Shown here: piece after piece, positions 56,993-64,000 of the stretch
How positions within the stretch are numbered: position 1 is the first letter of the stretch
How the letters are laid out: each line of letters opens with the position of its first letter
Source of the DNA: Hydractinia symbiolongicarpus
Taxonomy: Eukaryota > Cnidaria > Hydrozoa > Anthoathecata > Hydractiniidae
Length of the DNA stretch: 64,000 nt
Assembly: GCF_029227915.1 (NCBI RefSeq)
Contig: NC_079878.1
Coordinates: 15,564,001 to 15,628,000 of the forward strand
Direction of reading: 5' to 3'
Made by a program: the position numbers and the translations under genes
Notes under the pieces: model-generated
What the model was told of the DNA's origin: nothing
Databases searched by the model: none
Seen by the model: only the letters and a program-made list of their open reading frames with translations

Positions 56993-57640
56993 TCAAGGCA
57001 AAATGCTCCAATTTCTGAGGTGCTCCAGCCTCACGCACAAGCAGGCACAGTTCGACTTCCTGAGCTGGCCCTTAATAATGGAAATTTCTTCCCTAATCGA
57101 AATTACATCGTTCTCTTCATGTATGAGCTCGAGCTCCTTTCGATTCTTCGGATACCAAACGAAAAGCTGTTTCATTTGGTCTCTTACCGTTATTGGGATC
57201 TTTTTATATCTTTGTGTTAGCAGCCACAAGCTGTAATTCCTATGCCTACCCGAAACAGCTAGTTCCAGCAACGCCCCGCGAGTTTTATCCATAGATTCGT
57301 CCGCTATAAGATCGTCAACAATGAACAAGCTCTCTTCACCCGCCAGCTGCTTCTCGAATTGTTCGATCCAATCAAACAACTGGTCTTTGGGATCTATAAG
57401 GAACACGTAGTCATCTTCCCACAGCGACGATCTCTCTAAGTCAGTCTTGTTACAGCGGATCGTTGGACAGAGTATGATGATATTGTGGAAATAGTGCCTG
57501 TGCTCATTCTCCAGGAGGAGAATGAGTACAGGCACTATTTCCACAATATCACGTCTTGCCACACGAGGTGGGCCCGGTCTTACCTGCGTCTTGCCACACG
57601 AGGTGGGCCCGGTAAAGATTGCTGTATGCGAGTCTTTTAC
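56993..57640 (-). pseudogene. Genome-packaging ATPase (A32/FtsK-type), copy A
   Basis: Read leftward, IFTGPTSCGKT (Walker A) lies at about 57,600-57,630, followed after damage by YFHNIIILCPT, SLWEDDYVFLIDPKDQLFDW, the Walker B-type SLFIVDDLIADES and SLWLLTQRYKKIP. These are the landmarks of Polinton and NCLDV packaging ATPases. Between Walker A and the rest a 27-bp direct duplication and a 34-bp fold-back palindrome interrupt the frame. A second copy at 61,995 shares most motifs (GHTSSGKTQ, DDYVFLINPKDQ, NLWLLTQ). Confidence 0.8.
57480..57551. repeat. 34-bp fold-back palindrome inside the ATPase gene
   Basis: Arms 57480-57513 and 57518-57551 are reverse complements with one mismatch around the loop AGGA. 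Both arms code for parts of the same ATPase stretch, so one arm is an inverted duplicate. Immediately to the right, a 27-bp stretch is duplicated directly (57552-57578 and 57587-57613). Confidence 0.9.
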
Positions 57641-57665
57641 TATCTCTAGAATTTATTATGCGCCC

Positions 57666-57694
57666 TTTGTGTCTGTCTATTAGGCAGACACAAA
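57666..57694. terminator. Intergenic hairpin
   Basis: 10-bp arms TTTGTGTCTG / CAGACACAAA (12 with a G-T pair) between the small gene at 57,707-57,916 and the ATPase, both leftward. Confidence 0.55.
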
Positions 57695-57706
57695 CTTTGC
57701 ATGCGC

Positions 57707-57916
57707 TTACTTAGGCTTAGGTACTATGGAGGCAGGAATCCAGCCTTTTGCTACCGCTATCTCACGGCTTCCCCGTCCTGCTGTGAAGTATACCACCATT
57801 TTCATCACGTCGCTTGTATCAAGTCTAGTACTGGGGCTCGAAATCCCGAGGAACCTCTTACCAACCATAGCGTAAGCGAAAGTAAAGCGTAGGTCCTCGA
57901 CGCTTTCATATACCAT
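57707..57916 (-). CDS. Small Maverick protein, intact
   Basis: 69 residues beginning MVYESVEDLRFTFAYAMVGK, with a Thr/Asp block and VVYFTAGRGSREIAVAKGWI. I recognise this as a recurring small protein of cnidarian Polintons (E(D)LR...AYA..GK, then AG..R(E/D).AV.K.WIP), mildly hydrophobic in the second half. Function unknown. ATG 57916 lies next to the long TTTA tract. Confidence 0.5.
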   Translation of the reverse strand: MVYESVEDLRFTFAYAMVGKRFLGISSPSTRLDTSDVMKMVVYFTAGRGSREIAVAKGWIPASIVPKPK

Positions 57917-57919
57917 GTC

Positions 57920-58098
<179 letters not shown>

Positions 58099-58428
58099 TG
58101 CCGCAAAATGTAAAATTATGCCAAACGGTCGAATAATTTAAAAAGCAACTTGTGTCACAAGGAATTATCCATTGTAGTTGTTTAATTTGTTTATAAATTA
58201 AAATAAAATTGTAAATAAATATTTATTATAACCTCGTTCACAGGTTCTCTCGCCTTTCTTAACAAGAAAGCATAAAGCTGGATCGCCTGGTGACTAGGTT
58301 AGTTGGTTTTTATTAGTCTAGGATATCCATTGTAACCAAGTTAAAATAAAGAATACATACATACATACATACATGTCTATAGTCTCCTTCTGTTGAGGGG
58401 TAACGTTTGAACACATTTATATTATAGA

Positions 58429-59099
58429 TTATCTCATCTTGGGAAAGTCGATATCGGACTGGGCTGTGGGTTTTTGCTGAAGCGCACGTGCCCCTCCGGA
58501 GCCGCCAGACGATGGCTCTGGTGCTTCGGCGGGCTGCGGAGACGCTACAGACTTTTTACGGAAAACATAGAACCCAACTCCTACACACGCGAGTACGGCA
58601 ACAAGACCCCCACCAAGGTATACGGCGCCTGACTGTACGGAACTTGATCCAGAACTCGCTCCAGAAGAGGTTTTGACTGTAGATTCTACTGTTCCCTCTT
58701 GTTGCTTCAGATCTTCCTTCCTCTTCTTCATCAGAGGCCCCAACTTGTGACCTTGTGCGACTCTCCCCGGATGCTTTACTGGCTTTGTTATGGCTCTCTC
58801 TTCTTGTGGTTGTTGTTTGCTTATTTCTTTAATTCGTGAGACTTGAAGAAATCACTTCTTTTTACATTAAGATGGAGGGATAGATTCTGTTCCTCAAGGA
58901 TCTCCATGGTCTCTTTTATCCCCTTGAGTATGGCCTCGGCAGTGTTTAAATCTCTCTCGAAGTACTCCCTAAACGTCATGGGTTTTTTCTTTCGTGGATC
59001 TATTCCAAGCTTCCCCTGTTGCCGGTTACATTTGGCAAGTCTCTTACCTGCCGCAACCCTTCCCGGGTGCTTTTTGTGTATTTCAACAATTTTTTTCAC
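58429..59099 (-). pseudogene. Maverick basic/membrane protein with repeated HPGRVA motif
   Basis: The first part (59099-58821) has HKKHPGRVAAGKRLAKCNRQ and a helical ERDLNTAEAILKGIKETMEI region. After a frame change near 58,835 a second KHPGRVAQGHKLGPLMKKRK follows, then a Ser-rich linker and a membrane helix AVYLGGGLVAVLACVGVGFY with a short tail. Two parallel (K)HPGRVA.G motifs suggest one gene in two pieces. Basic N-terminus plus C-terminal anchor suggests a core or membrane protein of the particle; not otherwise identified. Confidence 0.6.
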
Positions 59100-59130
59100 G
59101 GTTTCGGGTTGCTGTTAATTGCTGATAATA

Positions 59131-59632
59131 CTACACGCGCTGCTTATCTTTTTGTGGCTCCTCATCATGTCGTTCTTCACCACTCTTGGACGTTGAGAGC
59201 TGTGTATGATTAATGGTATGTGCAGCAACGAGCAGGGGTGCTAGGAGCTTTCCAAAAGCCGAGTACACGAGGATCCCCAAGTCAGCCATACTGTCCCTGA
59301 TAATGGGATCGTCTTCAATATCCGCTCTTAGACCTTCGGCACTATCCAACTGAATCATACTCCCCACGGCTGATAGCCTGTGAGTATAGAGCCTTGGCTG
59401 TTTCTTTCCCTTTTTCCTGGAGTTCGCGTTGAATGAATTCAGAGTATAATTTATCGATTACCCTATCTGATGCTTTGTCACAGAAGGCTTCTGTACACTT
59501 CTTTGGTAGGAGGTGTGCCTTACCTTTACGTGCATTTTTCAAAGCCTGACGTTTATCGATATGTTTTTCACGTTGCTCAAAGGCTTCTGCTGGGGTATCA
59601 ACTTCATCGAAAATAGCGGCTAGATCAGACAT
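59131..59632 (-). pseudogene. Maverick conserved protein, one frameshift
   Basis: ATG 59632 (TTAATAAAG just before) begins MSDLAAIFDEVDTPAEAFEQ. Blocks are KASDRVIDKLYSEFIQRELQ and, after a frame change at about 59,350-59,385, GLRADIEDDPIIRDSMADLG and KLLAPLLVAAHTINHTQLST. The order K.SDRVIDKLYSEF...DI..DPII...M......APLLVAAHT is a recurring Polinton protein in cnidarians; function unknown, with a hydrophobic C-terminal helix. Confidence 0.65.
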
Positions 59633-59757
59633 CTTTATTAATACCTTTCTATACCTAAAACAGCAGAACACGATCAAGACGTACGGAAGAATTATTGCGA
59701 GACATAGGCATATTTCGCATAACATGTTATTTTTTCAAAACAAAACCCTCGTAAGGG

Positions 59758-59771
59758 AACCCTCTGGGTGT

Positions 59772-59803
<32 letters not shown>

Positions 59804-59823
59804 ATCGTTGTTGTTGTTGTTGC

Positions 59824-59859
<36 letters not shown>

Positions 59860-59872
59860 AGCCCAGAGGGTT
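59758..59872. terminator. Hairpin stem enclosing a (TTG)n tract
   Basis: Perfect 11-bp arms AACCCTCTGGG and CCCAGAGGGTT stand on either side of about 90 bp of TTG repeats. The microsatellite seems to have grown inside the loop of an intergenic hairpin upstream of the gene at 59,632. Confidence 0.7.
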
Positions 59873-60058
59873 TTTTATTCTGCGAGTATACCACTCAGAG
59901 CCTTTGGTTTTTCATATCCGAGGTGTTTTTTTCCGTGCTGTCCTGCTTTGAATACTTTGCATACTTTTAACGTACTTGCTCTTTATACTCTATACAGAAT
60001 GTCGTGCTTGTACTACGCATTAACGAAACCCACCTTTTTAAGTGAGCACTTTCAGAGG

Positions 60059-60421
60059 CAACCTCGATCCCATGGCCTGTAACGTTTTTTGATATGAGGA
60101 TAAAACGCGTAAAGTAATGTTTAAAAATTTTGAACAGCTTTGATAAATTTGTAAACGATGCAAGGAAGTCAAAAATAACGTGAATATAAATATTTTCTTC
60201 ATAAACAAGTAACCAAAATCTTCGTAATGCTTATCGCCATATTTGTTGTGGATAAAAAAATGCAGTGGTTGCAAAAAAACTTCTGCATTAATTATCTTTT
60301 TAACATGCTTTAAAAAAGCCGTACACGCAATCTCATTGGTTGAGTAAGTCTGTTGTACCAGGGCCTCGTACGCGTTTCATCCTCATATCAAAAAACGCTA
60401 CAGGCCCAGGGATGGAGGTTG
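60059..60421. mobile_element. Mutator-type MITE with 9-bp target duplication
   Basis: Inverted ends of about 55 bp (shared core CGTTTTTTGATATGAGGAT, start CAACCTC) are flanked by a perfect TTTCAGAGG on both sides (60050-60058 and 60422-60430). Long arms and a 9-bp duplication are typical of MULE elements. 363 bp, non-coding. Confidence 0.8.
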
Positions 60422-60436
60422 TTTCAGAGGCCGTTC

Positions 60437-60658
60437 CTAGCACTGACATTTAACCGGCATTGTGGCACAATTTTTCCCGACTGGCACAGTGTGTGGCAGA
60501 AACCGGGGAGAGACGGCCGCCTGCAGGTAAGGCATGGTCTCGGCCGCCCATCCGTACCCTTTAGCCAGGACTAAGCCTGCTACAACAATTTTACTATATA
60601 TCGAGCTTCGTATATGCCTATTCAGTTCACCTTGAGTATTACCTGTGTGAAAATTCAC
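60437..60658 (-). CDS. Short open frame, unrecognised
   Basis: 73 residues with KIVVAGLVLAKGYGWAAETM and PYLQAAVSPRFLPHT. It sits between the MITE and the polymerase fragment, on the polymerase strand. It might be part of a small membrane-type Maverick protein. No family recognised, and it may be chance. Confidence 0.25.
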   Translation of the reverse strand: MNFHTGNTQGELNRHIRSSIYSKIVVAGLVLAKGYGWAAETMPYLQAAVSPRFLPHTVPVGKNCATMPVKCQC

Positions 60659-60705
60659 GCATCACCGGTTAGGTCGTTTACGCATCATACAGACAACTCT
60701 TGATT

Positions 60706-60732
60706 ATTCAGAAATGCTTATCATTTCTGAAT
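60706..60732. terminator. Intergenic hairpin
   Basis: Perfect 11-bp arms ATTCAGAAATG / CATTTCTGAAT around CTTAT, at the 3' side of the polymerase fragment. Confidence 0.55.
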
Positions 60733-60759
60733 GGATGAGGCAAATGAGTTTGATCTTCT

Positions 60760-61290
60760 TGCTACTGCTGCTGGTTAATTTGTTTGCGTAACCTATCGGC
60801 AAAGCTGACATACAGCAATACCTTGGGATACTCGTGCACTCCCAGATACTCACGAGGTTATAGCCAAGTTTTTGGATAGGCTCTTTCTTATCCAGAGTCG
60901 CGGAGTACCGATTCTTATCTGCTTTGGTTCTCTGCGATTGACAGGTGCATCCATGCCACTTGCAGCCGTGATATTCGTAGACTGTCTTGGTCTAGGGTTC
61001 ATAGTCGTCTCTCTCTTCCCGTAACGAATCACTCGCTCTCCACCACGCCCACAGAGCGCGTGGTGTATATGATTTCTGGTTTGCTCCGACATGGCTTCTA
61101 TCCATTGACACGCCGCGTAGCTGAAACCCTTATCAGGGTAAAAGACCTTTTCTGATTTGCTCGGTATGCGCTCGACCTTTTTGCCTTTGCAAATGATTGC
61201 CGCCCTGACACCTTCGCACTCGTTCTGCTTGTGCCGCGTAAGGTTTCAAGATTTTGTGAACCGTTGATTACACGCCTCGCATTCCCAATG
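60760..61290 (-). pseudogene. N-terminal fragment of Polinton DNA polymerase B
   Basis: Read leftward: a C2H2-like start (WECEACNQRFTK, then NLTRHKQNEC), EKVFYPDKGFSYAACQWIEA, SEQTRNHIHHALCGRGGERV, and after a frame change near 60,970 YEYHGCKWHGCTC followed by LDKKEPIQKLGYNLVSIWEC. This is the conserved region in front of the exonuclease and polymerase domains of protein-primed PolB of Polintons, including the YHGC.WHGC block of the endonuclease-like domain. The exonuclease, palm and YxDTDS motifs are absent; the remainder is deleted. Confidence 0.8.
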
Positions 61291-61292
61291 TT

Positions 61293-61910
61293 GTGTTAAA
61301 ATATAGCACAGCGGCTTTAGGATCCACTGCAGCAAAAGCGGCGGATGCTACTTACAAGACCACTAACATTTCGCTGGAGTATGGCAAAGTAAATAATGAG
61401 GGCCTTGCGAGTGTCATGGTATCACGCTACAGCCGTTTTGCATTGCCTTTCCAAAGAGTCCTTCGAAGCAAAGTGATCGCTATGAAGAAGGAGGATACTA
61501 GTTACAACTTACAACTCGATACGCCTACCAAGAGCTTGAAAAGTGTTCTTCTACTCTTTGTAGACCCTTCGAAGGTTATAGCGTACTCTGGGCTGAAAGA
61601 AGTTTTAAACAACCCCTAGATCGAAAAAATCTCTATAACAGTCGAAGGGGAGCCTAACGAACTGTATTCACATGCTATGCTCGGAAAGGGCAGTTTATGA
61701 CCAAGAGATACAGGCTTTTTGTCGATTTTCGATCGTCTTCTGATCATATGCTTCATGGTAGTGGGAGACCTCCTAATCGCTTGAGTGACGGCATTACTTT
61801 GTAAATGACGAAGAAGGCGGAGGGCACGGGAATATCCGCTGTTTTGTCATCTCTTAAGCGATGCCCAGTGGAACATCTTTGACAGGTGCTTCCATAGCCT
61901 CGAGTATTAG
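61293..61910 (+). pseudogene. Capsid-type gene, 3' half (copy B)
   Basis: Begins in mid-gene: ATYKTTNISLEYGKVNNEGL, SRYSRFALPFQRVLRSKVIA and SLKSVLLLFVDPSK match the copy at 36.8-37.2 kb (about two thirds of residues alike). It carries in-frame stops (for example at 61,617) and frameshifts, continues to HGSGRPPNRLSDGITL and ends near 61,910. It abuts the polymerase fragment at about 61,291, a junction not seen in intact elements. Confidence 0.8.
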
Positions 61911-61994
61911 ACAGCGTAGATCATATCCCAAAGCGTTCTGTAGGGATCATTCTCTGCACAAAGACACAGGGCGCAGGGCTTCGCTTCTAAATAA

Positions 61995-62608
61995 ATGACC
62001 CTAGAAATCGTCAAAGAGCCACGTACTGCTACCTTTTCAGGACACACAAGTAGTGGGAAGACACAACGTGTTATAGATCTCCTCGAAGGCGAACACAAGC
62101 TGGATTTCCGCAACGTAGTCATATTATGCCCAATACAATGGTATTCAATATCATGGAAATATCATGGAAAACAATACAATAGAAATCCACTTACCCGATA
62201 GAAACTCGCTTTGGAAAGATGACTACGTGTTTTTGATCAACCCCAAGGATCAAATTTTTGAACAGATCGAGAATTTCTCAAAGCTTCTAGCTGATAAAGA
62301 GACTCCGTTCATTGTCGGCGATATGATTGCAGAAGAGAATCTCGATAAAAAAAGACATTCTCTCCTTGAATTGACTCTTTCAGGGAGACATCAAAGGCAT
62401 AATCTCTGGCTGTTAACACAGTCTTATACCGCTTAAACGTTCAAAGACAAAAAGAATAGTTTTTTCTGTGGTACCCGTACGAACGCTCTGATATTTAACT
62501 CGTTAACGAAGAAACCAACATCATCAGTGACCGGGAAAGCATCAAGACTCAACTCAAAAGGTCAAAACATGCTTGTACGTAAGACTGGAACATCCTATGA
62601 GCTGTAGA
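61995..62608 (+). pseudogene. Packaging ATPase (copy B)
   Basis: ATG 61995 lies in TAAATAAATG. MTLEIVKEPRTATFSGHTSS with GKTQ gives an intact Walker A. NVVILCPIQW, DDYVFLINPKDQIFEQI, TPFIVGDMIAEE (Walker B Asp retained) and HNLWLLTQSY follow over one frame change near 62,150, then stops. Compared with copy A the Walker A region is undamaged but the C-terminus is worse. Confidence 0.8.
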
Positions 62609-62609
62609 T

Positions 62610-63080
62610 TTCTCGATCGCGAAACTAAGCATAAACAACAGTGAAGACAAATCTCAGGGCGGGACCACCCTACTTTTTCTAGCACCTCTTCATGTTAATC
62701 CACACGATGTGTTTTTATAAGTGACCCATACGAAACCTGGTTGGAACTAAGGCTATCAAAAAGATGGCTTTTTCTTAACTTTCCCTGTTCAACGTCGTAC
62801 CTACTGGTGTCATCTAGACTCTATTCGATGAGCACTCGCAGACTCGTTTCAAGCGTTCCATTCTCGGGAGATTCTTGGGAATTCTTAACATAAAAACAAC
62901 ATACGGAGACGTGAAAACCGCACCTCGTTGTGATATCATGGGAGGGGTAGGGTAAACCTACCCCTCAAGCAAGGTCAAAATTGTACGATATTTTCGTGAC
63001 ACTGGATGCTGCTTTGGAAATTACGCACCGCTCAGGAAAACCCAAGGCTACAGAGTTAATATGATAGATTGCAGGAAAGG
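62610..63080. other. Decayed Maverick stretch, no gene recognised
   Basis: Between ATPase and BRO-type genes of copy B. Only broken frames; by position it could hold remnants of the small coiled-coil gene seen in copy A. Contains a hairpin at 62,942-62,966. Confidence 0.4.
62942..62966. terminator. Intergenic hairpin
   Basis: Perfect 10-bp arms GAGGGGTAGG / CCTACCCCTC around GTAAA, upstream of the BRO C-terminal gene. Confidence 0.55.
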
Positions 63081-63082
63081 GT

Positions 63083-63496
63083 GTGGAAAGACGTCAGGAT
63101 GAGGTCAGGAAGCAGCGACAGCTAAACAAAGAGCAAGCCACAGCCATTGCCATTCTTGAAGATATCCTCGAGAGTAGAGATAGTCAGGTTGCAACTCTGC
63201 GCCAAGAAAACTCAGGGCTACGGCAGCGACAAGTTCTACACGCACAAGATTCCAGCAAAGACAACATGATCGTCATCTATCGGGAGCACAGCGCAAAAGA
63301 CAACGATGTCATATCATACCATCATCTCCCGTACTACTGTGCGTGTGTTCAAAGACGCGTTCTTCCTACCAAGAGAAGATGGTTCAGAGATAACTTTCCG
63401 AGCTTAGAAGAGATCATAGTCATAGGCACTGCTAACGGGATCCAAGCCTTTAACAGATTCGAAGAGGGAGGACATGTAGAGCGATACCACATCTGA
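63083..63496 (+). pseudogene. BRO-type protein C-terminal region (copy B)
   Basis: A coiled-coil start (EQATAIAILEDILESRDSQV) followed by DNMIVIYREHSAKDNDVISY, a CVQRRVLPTKRR segment and IVIGTANGIQAFNRFEEGG. The pattern 'K....IYR........Y...R.Q.......(R/K)' is that of the C-terminal domain (DUF3627-like) following BRO-N or KilA-N domains in DNA viruses. The BRO-N part is missing here but present in copy A; position between ATPase and integrase is the same in both. Confidence 0.55.
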
Positions 63497-63641
63497 CTTA
63501 TCGACTTTATTTGAGATGATTTGTACGACTTGGTGTTCTAGCACTGGAAGTCTAGGGAGGTGCATAGGCTTCGCGCTTTGGAACTTTGTTCCGCGTTGCT
63601 ACTGTTCTGTAGTCTGCAAGGACCACAAAACAATAGGGATC

Positions 63642-64000
63642 TCACCACTCTTTCACATACGCAGGAGGGACTTCTACATCTTATGGAAGTAGCATGAGTT
63701 CTTCTGCAACAAAACTATGCTCGGGCCCGCCTTCAAACCAGTATAACACGCGACTGTTTGGCTCTGCCACGATACGACTCAGCCTATACGTTTTCTTACT
63801 TCAAAAGGCGTCGGTCGAACGTCTTTTCTAATTTCCATGCTCTTCTCCAGGTTGAAACAGATAGAGGTACAGACCATCTTCTCCTAACGGCTTTTCCTCT
63901 GAGTACTCTTCGCTCTTTAAAAGTTTAACTACCTTAAGCTTGACAGCTTTTAATGGCTTCATCCCAATCATCTCAGTCATGGTTTTGTTGAAACTCTTCA
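63642..64000 (-). pseudogene. Polinton integrase C-terminus (copy B), runs off the window
   Basis: Read leftward from the window edge: SFNKTMTEMIGMKPLKAVKL, EDGLYLYLFQPGEEHGN, KKTYRLSRIV and FVAEELMLLP, then VEVPPAYVKEW and stop at 63642. These align with the last third of the copy A integrase (MIGMKPSKAIKL, LYLLQPGEEHGDSKRR, VSEELMLIP, VPPEHVKEW). In-frame stops at two or three positions make it dead. The rest lies beyond 64,000. Confidence 0.85.

Overview
This window looks like animal genomic DNA, most probably from a cnidarian (a hydrozoan is a guess). It is AT-rich, the one convincing multi-exon gene has GT-AG introns, and it is full of TTTA-type microsatellites, tRNA-like repeats and decayed transposons. 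The gene families match types I associate with cnidarian repeats: Maverick/Polinton genes, CR1/L2-like LINEs, copia, Helitron-like, ISL2EU and SET/tyrosine-recombinase genes. No rRNA, no intact canonical tRNA and no CRISPR array was seen.

Layout. 0-28 kb is mobile-element debris in non-coding DNA. An OTU-protease-like two-exon gene lies between hAT-like ends (605-3939). Then come a TTAA-flanked piggyBac-type MITE (6264-7288), a LINE tail (about 10 kb), two copies of one inverted-repeat MITE (about 11.1-12.0 and 21.1-21.9 kb), and a complete but dead copia element (12853-17495) with 119-bp LTRs, a CTAAG target duplication and a nested hAT-like MITE. An ISL2EU transposase remnant, a 36-bp minisatellite and a Helitron-like protein remnant led by a 2A-like motif follow.

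28.4-37.3 kb and 54.7-64 kb carry genes of Maverick/Polinton virus-like elements, all or nearly all broken: capsid-type protein, integrase, packaging ATPase, the N-terminus of protein-primed DNA polymerase B, BRO-type genes, SAP-like, coiled-coil and membrane proteins. Fragments of at least three copies are present in mixed orientation. Two repeat-protein arrays (ankyrin-like and DUF4116-like) abut a head-to-head capsid/divergent-gene fragment. Short perfect palindromes sit between many genes, and AATAAA/TAAATG motifs sit directly at many starts.

The capsid-type gene stops at about 37,259 and its missing last 43 codons reappear at 54,695. A 17.4-kb block therefore splits one Maverick. The block holds a dead LINE with an SGNH-esterase ORF1 (37.3-41.4 kb), nested Harbinger-type MITEs, and the most interesting object: an approximately 20-exon gene (44,639-53,216) that joins a KMT5A-like SET methyltransferase domain, two C2H2-like zinc fingers and a tyrosine-recombinase-like domain. 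This is best read as a Crypton-like mobile gene or a domesticated descendant. It is nearly intact, apart from a one-base frame change at 50,960-50,962.
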